Part shown: positions 42,137 through 50,611 of the stretch, in pieces
How the letters are laid out: each line of letters starts with the position of its first letter
Numbering within the stretch: position 1 is the stretch's first letter
NCBI GenBank assembly: GCA_023666425.1
Contig: JAMPCA010000003.1
Span: 98,166-162,165 of the forward strand
Direction of reading: 5' to 3'
Length of the DNA stretch: 64,000 nucleotides
Origin: Muribaculaceae bacterium
GTDB lineage: Bacteria; Bacillota; Clostridia; Lachnospirales; Lachnospiraceae
Translations under genes and position numbers: made by a program
Notes under the pieces: generated by a model
Databases searched by the model: none
What the model saw: only the letters and a program-made list of their open reading frames with translations
What the model was told of the DNA's origin: nothing

Positions 42137-43285
42137 TTATTGTCTCGTGTATTTCTGCAGCGCAGGGATGAGCTCTCCCAGCACGGATATTCCGTAATCG
42201 ATCTCCTCCGCTGTATTTTCCACGGAAAAGCTAAAGCGAACCGTGGAATCCAAAAGCTCCGGCGCAAGCCCGATTGCCAGAAGCGTCCCGCTGGCCGCGG
42301 ATTTGTGGGAGGAGCAGGCGCTTCCGGCGGATACATAGATGCCTCTCTCCTCCAGCGCGTGCAAAAGCACCTCCGCCCGCACGCCCTCCACACTCACGCT
42401 GACTATGTGGGGCGCGGCGGACGCGCGGCAGTTGACGCTCACGCCCTTAATCTTTTCCGCTTCTTCGATAAAATGCTCCCGCAGGCCATTCAGCCGCTTT
42501 TGCTTTGCCTCGAAATCCTGGTAGCTTTTCTCCGCCGCCACCCCAAGTCCCGCAATCGCCGGTACATTTTCCGTGCCGGAGCGCAGCCCCCTCTGCTGAC
42601 CCCCGCCGTTTAAGAGCGGGCGAAGCTTCGTTTTTTCACGGACATACAAAAAACCGCTGCCCTTGGGACCCTGAATCTTGTGACCGCTGACGGACATGAG
42701 ATCTACCTTCATTTTTCCCGGAAAAATCCGCATCTTTCCGTAGGACTGGATCGCATCCACATGAAACAGCGCCCCCGGGCTTATCTCCTTAATGATCTCC
42801 CCCGCCTCCGCGATGGGCTGAACCGCGCCGATTTCATTGTTCACCTGCATGATGGAGACCAGAATCGTGTCCGGACGGATGCTTTTTTTTAATTCCTCCA
42901 ACGCTATAACCCCGGAAGGTTCCGGCGCAAGGTAAGTGATCTCAAATCCCTGCTCTTTTAGACAGTGCATGGGATTCGCCACCGAGGCGTGCTCGATACT
43001 TGTCGTGACGATATGCCTCCCGGCTCTTTTGTTCGCCTCCGCCCCGCCGGCCAGTGCGAGATTGTTGGACTCCGTCCCCCCGGAGGTAAAATAGATTTCT
43101 TTCTCCTGGCACTTTAGGGTCTTTGCAATTTTCCTCTGCGCGTCTTTTATATACTGCTCCGCCGCAAACCCCTTCCGGTGCAGGGAGGAGGGATTCCCGT
43201 AATCCTTTGTCAGCGCCTCCATCATAAGCTCCGCCGCCTCCCGGCAGCAGCGCGTCGTGGCGGCGTTATCAAAATAGCACTCCAT
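42137..43285 (-). CDS. cysteine desulfurase paired with ThiI (NifS/IscS-like)
   Basis: A 382-residue class V PLP enzyme: ECYFDNAATTRCCREAAELM, YFTSGGTESNNLAL, the PLP lysine in MSVSGHKIQGPKGSGFLYV and the catalytic cysteine in SAGSACSSHKSA. It removes sulfur from cysteine as a persulfide for ThiI. ATG 43285 is used; an ATG 9 bp upstream lies almost on the GGGAGG ribosome-binding site. It follows rsmE by 17 bp in the prmA-rsmE-desulfurase-thiI operon. Confidence 0.94.
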   Translation of the reverse strand: MECYFDNAATTRCCREAAELMMEALTKDYGNPSSLHRKGFAAEQYIKDAQRKIAKTLKCQEKEIYFTSGGTESNNLALAGGAEANKRAGRHIVTTSIEHASVANPMHCLKEQGFEITYLAPEPSGVIALEELKKSIRPDTILVSIMQVNNEIGAVQPIAEAGEIIKEISPGALFHVDAIQSYGKMRIFPGKMKVDLMSVSGHKIQGPKGSGFLYVREKTKLRPLLNGGGQQRGLRSGTENVPAIAGLGVAAEKSYQDFEAKQKRLNGLREHFIEEAEKIKGVSVNCRASAAPHIVSVSVEGVRAEVLLHALEERGIYVSAGSACSSHKSAASGTLLAIGLAPELLDSTVRFSFSVENTAEEIDYGISVLGELIPALQKYTRQ

Positions 43286-43302
43286 TCCTGTCATTCCTCC
43301 CG

Positions 43303-44043
43303 TTACTCATCCAGCGCATACACCAGCATGGCAAGCGCGGCAGCCCCGGCCGTCTCCGTTCTTAAAATCCGCCGCCCCAGGGAAATACAGTGAAAACCGC
43401 TTTCGTCTGCACAGTCGATCTCCTCCGGCGCAAAACCGCCCTCCGGCCCGATCATCAGTCCGATTCCCGCGCCCCTGGGAATGCCGCCCATGAGCTCTCT
43501 TGTGGCCGCAAGCCCATGCGCCTTTTCGTAAGGAACCAGCGTCACAAGGGAAAGCTCCCCAGCCAGCTTCACCGCCTCCCGAAAGCTCACCGGCGTCCGC
43601 ACCGCAGGAATCACTGAGCGCTTTGCCTGCTTGGCCGCGCTCTCTGCAATCGACTGCCAACGCTTTGTCTTATTGGCCGCCCTCTGTTCGTCCAGCTTCA
43701 CCACACAGTTTTTCATGGCTACCGGGATAATCTCATGTACGCCGAGCTCCACCGCCTTTTGTACCACAAACTCCATCTTATCCCCCTTGGGAAGTCCCTG
43801 AAAAAGATAGACTTTGCAGACAGGCTCTGTCCCCAGCCGGTCGGCCTCCTCGATCCTCGCGGTGACAAGCTCCGCAGAAAGCTCCTCTATACGGCAGAAC
43901 CAGGAGTCCCCAGCCGGAGTGCTGACCCTGATTTTCTCGCCGCGCCGCATACGGAGTACGTTTTTTATGTGGTTCACATCACTCCCGGTAATCTGTACAT
44001 ACTCCGGGCCGGTATTTTCCTCCGGGACAAAAAACTGATACAT
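43303..44043 (-). CDS. rsmE: 16S rRNA m3U1498 methyltransferase
   Basis: A 246-residue SPOUT methyltransferase: an N-terminal PUA-like domain (MYQFFVPEEN; HIKNVLRMRRGEKIRVST) and the knotted C-terminal domain with IGPEGGFAPEEIDCA and SLGRRILRTETAGAAAL. It methylates U1498 in 16S rRNA. ATG 44043 (AAGGGA upstream) sits 2 bp after the prmA stop; the longer frame begins inside prmA and is not used. Gene order prmA-rsmE is conserved in bacteria. Confidence 0.96.
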   Translation of the reverse strand: MYQFFVPEENTGPEYVQITGSDVNHIKNVLRMRRGEKIRVSTPAGDSWFCRIEELSAELVTARIEEADRLGTEPVCKVYLFQGLPKGDKMEFVVQKAVELGVHEIIPVAMKNCVVKLDEQRAANKTKRWQSIAESAAKQAKRSVIPAVRTPVSFREAVKLAGELSLVTLVPYEKAHGLAATRELMGGIPRGAGIGLMIGPEGGFAPEEIDCADESGFHCISLGRRILRTETAGAAALAMLVYALDE

Positions 44044-44045
44044 AC

Positions 44046-45005
44046 TTATTCCCTTCGGGCGGTGATGTTCACCCACTCGCCCTGATGATTGATCTCTGTG
44101 ACCGCAAAGCCTGCCGCCTCGAGCGCCGCCCGCACCTCCTGCTCCTTAAAGTCGATGATGCCGGAGGTAATAAAAAGGCCGCCCGCCTTCAACCGGTCAA
44201 AGACCACCGGAGCCATGGGAATGATCACATCCGCCAGAATGTTGGCAACGACAATCTCATAATCGCTCCCCACCTTTTCCTGCAGCTCCCTATCATCGAT
44301 CAGATTCCCCACATAAAAGGTTCCGAGGGACGCATCCAGATGGTTGACCTGCATATTGTTCCTTGTGGAGATCATACAGTCGCGGTCCAGATCCGTACCC
44401 ACGACAGCCCTTGCGCCAAGCTTAAGAGCCGCAATGGAAAGAATGCCGCTGCCACAGCCCACATCCAGTACCTTTGGAGCCTTAAGGCTCTTCATATGCT
44501 TAATGAGCTGACGGATACAAAGCTGGGTTGTCTCATGCTTTCCCGTGCCGAAGGAGATGCCCGGATCAATCTCGATCAGCAGCTTGTCCTGATCCGCTGT
44601 CTTAAGCTCCTCCCACGTCGGCTTGATCAAAATACCGCCGACCGTAAAGGAGGAAAAATACTGCTTCCAGTTGTTGATCCAGTCCAAATCCTCCGTCTCC
44701 GAGGAAGTGATAATGCCAGTGCCTGCCTCCACGGTATCCCGAAGCTTCTCAAAAGCGCATTTTATCCTCTTCAGCAGCTCACTCTGGTCGCTGCCGTCAT
44801 CCTCGATATAGAAGCTCACATGACTGATCCCCTCATCCGCCGGAAGCTCGGGCAGAAAGTCGATAAACATATCTGCCTGATCCTCCCGGGAGAGGGGAAC
44901 ATTATCCTCAATCTCGATGCCCTCGATGCCAAGCTCCATAAGCATGGCGCTCATAAATTCTTCGGCCGCGGTGGTCGTCTCAATCGTGTACTTTTTCCAC
45001 TTCAT
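44046..45005 (-). CDS. prmA: ribosomal protein L11 methyltransferase
   Basis: A 319-residue PrmA: an N-terminal L11-binding domain (WKKYTIETTTAAEEFMSAML), the linker with IDPGISFGTGKHETTQLCI and SAM motifs LDVGCGSGILSIAALKLGAR and YEIVVANILADVIIPM. It trimethylates L11. It is about 30 residues longer than many homologues because of an insertion around residues 60-110. It begins 4 bp after the small gene upstream. Confidence 0.96.
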   Translation of the reverse strand: MKWKKYTIETTTAAEEFMSAMLMELGIEGIEIEDNVPLSREDQADMFIDFLPELPADEGISHVSFYIEDDGSDQSELLKRIKCAFEKLRDTVEAGTGIITSSETEDLDWINNWKQYFSSFTVGGILIKPTWEELKTADQDKLLIEIDPGISFGTGKHETTQLCIRQLIKHMKSLKAPKVLDVGCGSGILSIAALKLGARAVVGTDLDRDCMISTRNNMQVNHLDASLGTFYVGNLIDDRELQEKVGSDYEIVVANILADVIIPMAPVVFDRLKAGGLFITSGIIDFKEQEVRAALEAAGFAVTEINHQGEWVNITARRE

Positions 45006-45009
45006 AGCC

Positions 45010-45231
45010 TTATTTACTCCTGCGCTCCTTCAAAAGCCTGTCAAAAATCTCTTCCTCACTCATCGCTTTCTTTGTCGGAGCATCCAGATTCTCGTATGTC
45101 TTCTGCTCATTGACTAACAGAGTATTCGTGTTCTCCTTGTATTCCACATCCGAAACCTCATCTGCGTCCTTTGGAGTCTCATTGCCCTGAAACGCTTTTT
45201 GCAGCTCCTCTACAAGATTCTTCTTATCCAT
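45010..45231 (-). CDS. small hydrophilic protein preceding prmA
   Basis: A 73-residue charged protein (DKKNLVEELQKAFQGNETPK; KKAMSEEEIFDRLLKERRSK) with no membrane helix or known motif. I do not recognise the family. ATG 45231 is supported by GAGGG just upstream; an upstream ATG would add 13 residues. It is 4 bp from prmA and shares its promoter. The low-complexity Glu/Lys/Asn composition suggests a mostly helical or disordered protein. Confidence 0.65.
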   Translation of the reverse strand: MDKKNLVEELQKAFQGNETPKDADEVSDVEYKENTNTLLVNEQKTYENLDAPTKKAMSEEEIFDRLLKERRSK

Positions 45232-45290
45232 GCGATCCCTCTTCCCGTCCTTTTGTTCTTCCATGCTCATTTTGAGCAGAAATATATTGT

Positions 45291-45320
45291 ATTATAGCAC
45301 AGTCGGGCGGGAAAAAGCAA
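45291..45320 (-). promoter_or_regulatory. promoter of the prmA-rsmE-desulfurase-thiI operon
   Basis: TTGCTT (45320-45315), 18 nt, TATAAT (45296-45291), with TG one base before the -10. It is embedded in the last codons of the P-type ATPase: the ATPase stop TAA is part of the -10 box. Confidence 0.8.
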
Positions 45321-47430
45321 GCCCCGTGGAACTGTCTTTCGCAAAGCCTGCCTCTTCTTTCAACAGACTGGTCATGCTTCGCATACTGATCGCCAGTGTG
45401 GAAAGATTGTGGAGCATTGCCGAAGCCGCCGGTGGCAGAACCCCGCATGCGCCCAGCGCGATCAGGCTGCCGTTAAAACCGATCACAAACCGGTAATTGG
45501 AATGGATGCGCTTCATCAGGCTGTCTGCGATTCTCCGCAGAACAAGCAGCTCGGACAAATCCTCCGCGGCAATCGTAATATCTGCAATCTCCCTTGCTAT
45601 CGCCGCCCCGTCGCTGATGGCAATCCCGGCATTTGCTTTGGACAGTGCGGGAGAATCGTTGATGCCGTCTCCAATCATAATGACGGTGTGCCCCTTTTTC
45701 CGTTCCGCCTCAACAAAGTCCGCCTTATCCGCAGGCAGAACCTCTGCACAGTATGTATCCACGCCCACCTCTGCCGCAATGGCGGCGGCGGTGCGCTCAC
45801 TGTCGCCGGTGAGCATAACGATCCTTTCAATGCCCATCCTGCGCAGCTCCTCCATGACAGCTCCTGCCTCCGGCCGCAATGGGTCAGAAATACAGACCAC
45901 AGCCGCCAGCTCTCCGCCGATAGCCAGATACAAGTGGGAATACTGGTCTGGCAGGCTTTCATATCGTGCCCTGTCCTCTCCGGGGATGCTGCAGCCCTCA
46001 TCCTCAAAAACAAAATGTGCGCTGCCAATCACCACGCGCCTGCCATTGATCGTACTGGCAATCCCGTGCGCCACAATGTATTCCACCTCGGAATGCATCT
46101 CCTCATGGGAAAGTCCCCTCTCCCTGGCCGCCTGAACCACCGCGTTTGCCATGGAATGTGGAAAATGCTCTTCCAGGCATGCGGCAACCCTGAGCATGTC
46201 TGCCTCATTATTTCCGCCAAAAGGAATCACCGCCGCCACCACCGGGCAGGCATGTGTCAGCGTACCCGTCTTGTCAAACACGACCGTATCCGCCTGCGCA
46301 ACGGCTTCCAGATACTTTCCGCCTTTTACCGTTATGTGAAACCCTCCCGCCTCACGCATGGCGGAAAGAACCGCAAGCGGCATGGACAGCTTTAAGGCGC
46401 AGGAAAAATCCACCATCAAAACCGATAATGCGCGGGTAAGACTGCGTGTAAACAGACAGGTCGCCATGCTGAACGCCAGCGTGTAGGGAACCAGTCTGTC
46501 CGCCAAATGCGCCGCCCTGCTTTCCGCCGTGGATTTTAAAGACTCCGACTGCTCGATCATGGCCACAATCTTATCATAGCGGCTGCTGCCGGACTGGGCG
46601 GATACCTGAATCACACACTCGCCCTCCTCGATAACCGTCCCCGCATAGACCGTCATGCCTGCGCACTTTGCCGCGGGAACAGATTCGCCGGTAAGCGAGG
46701 CCTGATTCACCATGACCTCTCCCTCTGTAATAATTCCATCTAACGGAATCATACTGCCCATTCGGACACATACCCTGTCACCCGACTTTATCTGTGAAAG
46801 CGGGGCCAGCACCTCACCCTCCGGCGTTTTCAGCCAGACACGGTCAATATGTAAGGACATGCACTGCGCTAAGTCGCTGACCGACTTTTTGTGCGTCCAT
46901 TCCTCCAGCAATTCTCCCAACCCCAACAGAAAACGTATGGAGGAGGCTGTAGAAAAATCTCCCCGGAACAGGGATATCCCAATGGACAAGGCATCCAGCA
47001 CTTCCACATACATCTTTCCCCGAAAAAGACAGCGCAGGCCGCGGAACAGATGGGGAATGGATTTCCAGACAGCATATACTGGCCGCAGGGACACTGGAAA
47101 AAAGAGCATACTTGCCGCTTTCATCGCAACCATACCGGCCAGCTTTTCCTGATAGATCCTGTTCAGCTCCCTGCTGCCATGAAGCGGAAGGCGCTCTTTC
47201 AAGCCATTCATCCCATAGGCAAAACGGCTGACTGCCAGAAGCAGCTCTTTTCTGGAACCATGGTACTCCACAATTGCGCATCGGGTACGCTCATGGACGA
47301 CGGCACGGTCGATCTGCGGCAATCCCAGAAGATAAGTTTCCAGCAGATCTGCCTGTTCCATGGACATATGAGGCACCGCCATCTGAACCCGCATACGCCC
47401 AACACTCTCATGCTTAATGATAAACTTCAT
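45292..47430 (-). CDS. heavy-metal-type P-type ATPase with SCALK motif instead of CPx
   Basis: A 712-residue P-type ATPase. It has an N-terminal ferredoxin-like domain without the CxxC metal site (10-60), TGES at 247-250, the membrane motif FSCALKLSMPLA at 342-353 in the place of CPC/CPx, the phosphorylation site DKTGTLT at 386-392, FPHSMANAVV in the nucleotide domain and GDGINDSPALSKANAGIAI. The layout is P1B, but the metal-binding proline is missing, so metal choice is not predictable by CPx rules. ATG 47430 has GGGAGG upstream. It is cotranscribed with the small membrane protein upstream. The C-terminus supplies the next operon's promoter. Confidence 0.9.
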   Translation of the reverse strand: MKFIIKHESVGRMRVQMAVPHMSMEQADLLETYLLGLPQIDRAVVHERTRCAIVEYHGSRKELLLAVSRFAYGMNGLKERLPLHGSRELNRIYQEKLAGMVAMKAASMLFFPVSLRPVYAVWKSIPHLFRGLRCLFRGKMYVEVLDALSIGISLFRGDFSTASSIRFLLGLGELLEEWTHKKSVSDLAQCMSLHIDRVWLKTPEGEVLAPLSQIKSGDRVCVRMGSMIPLDGIITEGEVMVNQASLTGESVPAAKCAGMTVYAGTVIEEGECVIQVSAQSGSSRYDKIVAMIEQSESLKSTAESRAAHLADRLVPYTLAFSMATCLFTRSLTRALSVLMVDFSCALKLSMPLAVLSAMREAGGFHITVKGGKYLEAVAQADTVVFDKTGTLTHACPVVAAVIPFGGNNEADMLRVAACLEEHFPHSMANAVVQAARERGLSHEEMHSEVEYIVAHGIASTINGRRVVIGSAHFVFEDEGCSIPGEDRARYESLPDQYSHLYLAIGGELAAVVCISDPLRPEAGAVMEELRRMGIERIVMLTGDSERTAAAIAAEVGVDTYCAEVLPADKADFVEAERKKGHTVIMIGDGINDSPALSKANAGIAISDGAAIAREIADITIAAEDLSELLVLRRIADSLMKRIHSNYRFVIGFNGSLIALGACGVLPPAASAMLHNLSTLAISMRSMTSLLKEEAGFAKDSSTGLAFSRPTVL

Positions 47431-47498
47431 TCCAACCTCCCAAAACGAAGAGCAGGGCGGCGTGCAATGCACGGCTCCCTGCTGCTCATTGTATGTAA

Positions 47499-47768
47499 TC
47501 AGGCCTCGTCAAAGCTGTCCTCCACCACCGTCTCCTCCTCTGTGCGCTGTGCATTGATATCCTTTGCCGAAGCTAAAATATCTGCGGCGTTCTCCTGCAC
47601 AGCCGTCACCGTCTCCATTACCGAATCCTTCACCCGCAGAGCCGCTGCGGCAACATGCGTATACGCCTTTTTCGCGTCCCTGCCGGACAAAAGCTTTAGT
47701 CCTGCAGAGCCAAACAGTACGCCGCCTGCAAAAACGGCAAAGCCTTTAGAACACTTTCTCCAATTCAT
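47499..47768 (-). CDS. small membrane protein paired with the P-type ATPase (DUF6110/PacL-like)
   Basis: An 89-residue protein. A glycine-rich membrane helix near the N-terminus (GFAVFAGGVLFGSAGLKLLS) is followed by a long amphipathic helix (YTHVAAAALRVKDSVMETVT) and an acidic tail EEETVVEDSFDEA. The pattern fits proteins annotated DUF6110 in Clostridia and recalls mycobacterial PacL (DUF1490), membrane partners of P1B ATPases with a C-terminal metal-binding end. Homology to PacL is not shown here. It is 68 bp upstream of the ATPase. AGGAGG precedes the ATG. Confidence 0.75.
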   Translation of the reverse strand: MNWRKCSKGFAVFAGGVLFGSAGLKLLSGRDAKKAYTHVAAAALRVKDSVMETVTAVQENAADILASAKDINAQRTEEETVVEDSFDEA

Positions 47769-47798
47769 AAAAACCCTCCTTCGCTGGTAAAATATACG

Positions 47799-47821
47799 TT
47801 AGAATTAACTAACTGTTAGTT
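47799..47821. promoter_or_regulatory. overlapping palindromes in the leader of the ATPase operon
   Basis: AACTAAC-T-GTTAGTT (47807-47821) is a perfect 7-bp inverted repeat. It overlaps TTAG-AATTAA-CTAA (47799-47812), which resembles DtxR/MntR-type boxes. A metalloregulator site is plausible, located about 50-60 nt downstream of the predicted transcription start. Confidence 0.5.
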
Positions 47822-47830
47822 TTAATAAAT

Positions 47831-47854
47831 GCGGTCACATCTGTTAGTGACCGC
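47831..47854. promoter_or_regulatory. perfect hairpin in the leader of the ATPase operon
   Basis: GCGGTCAC and GTGACCGC form an 8-bp stem around an 8-nt loop that carries CTAACAG on the minus strand, also present in the palindrome 10-25 nt downstream. It could be an RNA structure or an operator. A terminator role for the upstream remnant gene is less likely because no T-run follows immediately. Confidence 0.55.
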
Positions 47855-47868
47855 TTATTTACTATCTA

Positions 47869-47898
47869 AGTATACCTCTTTGGACTTGTTTTTGTCAA
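47869..47898 (-). promoter_or_regulatory. promoter of the small membrane protein / P-type ATPase operon
   Basis: TTGACA (47898-47893), 18 nt, TATACT (47874-47869), very close to consensus. It would produce an about 95-nt leader with the hairpin and palindromes, which suggests tight control of an otherwise strong promoter. Confidence 0.85.
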
Positions 47899-47931
47899 TC
47901 GGGCAGCGGCAATATATTTGGAAAATTTCAA

Positions 47932-48135
47932 TCACTTCCATTCTTCTTTTTGCCCTGCATACACCCCAGTCACCACAAAATGGCGCGTTGTAGGTTTTCC
48001 ATCTAAAAGCAGACCATAGTTACAGTCTGTGATCACAACAGCGGTCTCTCCGAAAATATCCACGGTCTGCCCATTGAATCTGATTTCTGTTGGCCGAAAT
48101 GTCCCGCTTGTGTAAAATTCAATCTCCTGATCCAA
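47932..48135 (-). pseudogene. NTF2/SnoaL-like domain remnant
   Basis: A 67-residue frame from a TTG. The stretch IRFNGQTVDIFGETAVVITD followed by FVVTGVYAGQKEEWK matches the second half of NTF2-like (DUF4440) proteins. The N-terminal helices and the last strand are missing. In the other frame just upstream, MKIGSGD reads like the preceding part of the same fold, so a frameshift near 48120 is likely. 48136-48378 contains no other supportable gene. Confidence 0.55.
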
Positions 48136-48378
48136 TTTTCATAAAATGCTTTCTGTACAATTTTCTATTGCAGAAACCTGCCGCTATAGTAGAATATAAG
48201 TGAAAGGTAAGCACTATTGGTGTTCGAAATGATTCTGGAAACACCAAAAAAGCAACCGTCAATCTTTTTTCACACGAACCTCCACTCTGTAAGGGAAATA
48301 TCCGCGGTAAAATAAACAATCGAAGCCGATGGTTCACCATCATTTTCTGCTTTCCCCGATATCCGGCCTGAAATGAAA

Positions 48379-49146
48379 TTATTCAATAACATACACCATC
48401 TCTCCCTCGACGATCTCGCTGCTTTCTTTGACGGCTGTTTGCCCGCTTATGCAGAATGCCGGACGCACACCGGAAACTCTCTCTGCCGTACTGTCTCCAT
48501 CCCCCTTCGTAGTAATCGTTACTACCAGACATGTTGCCCAAAGATTTGGCGTCCTTGTCCAGTATGGGCAGGGACTTCCGTCTTGAAAATACGCTACCTT
48601 TACACTGTATTCCTTGTCCTTAAAGTATTTTAACGGCGTTCCTTCCCTTGTTGTTATATAACCGTCAAACCCTTTTATCCCTAATTCCACAGACGAGAGC
48701 AAAAAGACTTTACGGCTGATTTCATGGGTCACATACTCCCATTCATGGTAGCGGTCCATGTCTGTAACTTCGATCGTACTGTCCACGACCAGTTCCCTCG
48801 TTTCTTCACTGAGCGAATCCAAAAATGCTGAATTCAGGAAATCATCTATGGTGCTTTTTTCGTAATACGAGCCGTTTTCATTGCTTCCCCACCCCGCTTC
48901 ATGCTCCTTATACGCCCTCAGCTCCGGCAATACATACTTTCTGAGCAGCAATGTGTTTCCATTATAATCGGATGTTAATACCAGATAAGGAACATACTCG
49001 TCATTCTCCTTTATATAAACAAGCGGATTATCTTTGGACTTATCATATGCAATCTTCTCTATTGTCAAATCCCTTCTTCCGCATCCACAGATCACCAGTA
49101 CTACAGACAGCAACACAAAAAACAGTACAGTATGTTTCTCTCCCAT
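48379..49146 (-). CDS. putative lipoprotein, DUF6273-like
   Basis: A 255-residue protein with a lipoprotein signal (VLFFVLLSVVLVICGCGRRD, lipobox cysteine near residue 21-23). The mature part has WGSNENGSYYEKSTIDDFLN, YWTRTPNLWATCLVV and the ending VSGVRPAFCI, a pattern of DUF6273 domains in Clostridia surface proteins related to C-type-lectin/formylglycine-enzyme-like folds. It should be anchored outside the membrane. The gene is more AT-rich than the core genes. Its function is not known. Confidence 0.75.
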   Translation of the reverse strand: MGEKHTVLFFVLLSVVLVICGCGRRDLTIEKIAYDKSKDNPLVYIKENDEYVPYLVLTSDYNGNTLLLRKYVLPELRAYKEHEAGWGSNENGSYYEKSTIDDFLNSAFLDSLSEETRELVVDSTIEVTDMDRYHEWEYVTHEISRKVFLLSSVELGIKGFDGYITTREGTPLKYFKDKEYSVKVAYFQDGSPCPYWTRTPNLWATCLVVTITTKGDGDSTAERVSGVRPAFCISGQTAVKESSEIVEGEMVYVIE

Positions 49147-49293
49147 GTATACCTCCTAAACACAGACCTCCATTTATAGAAACCTCAGGTAATACCATAC
49201 GCTATTATATTTCAAATCGCAATCCCTTCCCTCCCCAACGGTCATGTCCAGCTGATTTTTATAGTTATCTTTTCATAACCCGGTAAAAACAAA

Positions 49294-49322
49294 TAGACTT
49301 TTCATACCGGCCGTGATATACT
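49294..49322 (+). promoter_or_regulatory. promoter of the MBL hydrolase gene
   Basis: TAGACT (49294-49299), 17 nt, TATACT (49317-49322). Transcription would start about 95 nt before ATG 49425. The rest of 49147-49424 shows no other feature. Confidence 0.6.
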
Positions 49323-49424
49323 TATCTCCATCAAAAGACAAAAGGCGGGTACTTGTATGACAGTATCCTTTTAGAAGTTACAGAACCAGTATTTTTACCG
49401 TTAAAAAGTAAAGGAAAATCTATA

Positions 49425-50219
49425 ATGAAAATTACATCTTTAGTGGAAAACACAAGTAAATGCGAGCTCACGCCCAGGCATGGATTGTCCTTATATATCG
49501 AAACGCAAAGCCACAAAATACTATTTGATTTGGGGTCTGACCATACTCTCTTTGACAATGCAAAGAAAAGAAATATTGACCTTGCGGCAATTGATACCGT
49601 TATTATTTCTCACGGGCATACAGACCATGGAGGCGCCCTTCGGGATTTTTTGAAGATAAATAACAGCGCAAGTGTGTATATCCGGAGAAACGCCTTTGAA
49701 CCGCATTACAGTAAGGCGTTTTTCCTAAAAATCCCGGTTGGAATTGATAAAGCGCTTAAGACGCATCCTCAGATTATTTTAACTGACGGCGATTACAGAA
49801 TTGATGATGAATTATTTCTATTTACCGTCAGCGAAACCGGCGAATGCCACTCCACCGCAAACAATGTGCTGTATGGCAAAAACGGCAGGGATAATTTTTC
49901 TCACGAGCAGAATCTGATAATTACAGAAGATCCGGTTGCACTCATTATGGGGTGCGGACACACTGGCGTTGTCAATATTATGAATAAGGCAAGGCAGTAT
50001 CAGCCAAAAATATGCGTGGGCGGCTTTCATCTGTATAATCCAATCACCAAAAAATGTGTGCCCGCTGCTCTGCTAAATGAGATTGCCTGCGCCCTAAATG
50101 ATTACAGGGATACAGAATTTTATACCTGTCACTGTACCGGCAAAAAGGCATTTGAATACCTGTCAAAGCAAATGCCGAAGCTGTTTTATCTGTCCTGCGG
50201 AGAAACAATTGCGCTTTAG
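49425..50219 (+). CDS. MBL-fold metallo-hydrolase
   Basis: A 264-residue metallo-beta-lactamase-fold protein: KITSLVENTS at the start, KILFDLGSDHTLFDNA, the zinc motif VIISHGHTDHGGALRDF, MGCGHTGVVNIM and CHCTGKKAFEYL near the end. It resembles the subfamily annotated as 7,8-dihydropterin-6-methyl-4-(beta-D-ribofuranosyl)aminobenzene-5'-phosphate synthase-like; the true substrate in bacteria is unclear. ATG 49425 with AAAGGA 8 nt upstream is preferred over an upstream ATG at 49353. It is on the plus strand, in the AT-richer accessory stretch. Confidence 0.88.
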   Translation: MKITSLVENTSKCELTPRHGLSLYIETQSHKILFDLGSDHTLFDNAKKRNIDLAAIDTVIISHGHTDHGGALRDFLKINNSASVYIRRNAFEPHYSKAFFLKIPVGIDKALKTHPQIILTDGDYRIDDELFLFTVSETGECHSTANNVLYGKNGRDNFSHEQNLIITEDPVALIMGCGHTGVVNIMNKARQYQPKICVGGFHLYNPITKKCVPAALLNEIACALNDYRDTEFYTCHCTGKKAFEYLSKQMPKLFYLSCGETIAL

Positions 50220-50294
50220 TGCCCGCGGGAAGGTATGTATTTTCCCTGCCACCGGCTAAGTAATCCATAAAAAAACTGAAAAGGAATTTTGTAA

Positions 50295-50323
50295 TTGTAT
50301 CGTTGCTTATATTTGTGTATAAT
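50295..50323 (+). promoter_or_regulatory. promoter of the VapC-type toxin-antitoxin pair
   Basis: TTGTAT (50295-50300), 17 nt, TATAAT (50318-50323). The antitoxin ATG is 55 nt downstream and preceded by GGAAGGACGG. Confidence 0.65.
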
Positions 50324-50377
50324 ATGACCATACAAACAGCCGAAGCTGCTGATTTATGAGGGAAGGACGGTGGTTCT

Positions 50378-50611
50378 ATGTCAGCATTACAAGAGCAGGT
50401 GGTTCAGAAAATCAATGGACTTTCAGAAGACAATTTGCAGTTTTTATTGGAAATGATAGATCGCTTCATGCGACCTGATGCTAAAGGTAAAAATTCTACG
50501 GAAACTACAGAAAGAATCGGGATTGCCAGAGGGCAGAATCTGTATGATGACGATTATGATTTTGATGAAATGAACCCTGAAATTGCAAAAATGTTCGGAG
50601 TAGCAGAATGA
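50378..50611 (+). CDS. antitoxin of the PIN-domain toxin
   Basis: A 77-residue protein: an N-terminal helical part SALQEQVVQKINGLSEDNLQ and LLEMIDRFMRP, then an acidic C-terminal tail NLYDDDYDFDEMNPEIAKMF. It is similar in outline to DUF2281-type antitoxins encoded before PIN toxins. The stop overlaps the toxin start (ATGA). The tail probably blocks the PIN active site, and the N-terminal part may bind the promoter (inference from the family). Confidence 0.8.
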   Translation: MSALQEQVVQKINGLSEDNLQFLLEMIDRFMRPDAKGKNSTETTERIGIARGQNLYDDDYDFDEMNPEIAKMFGVAE

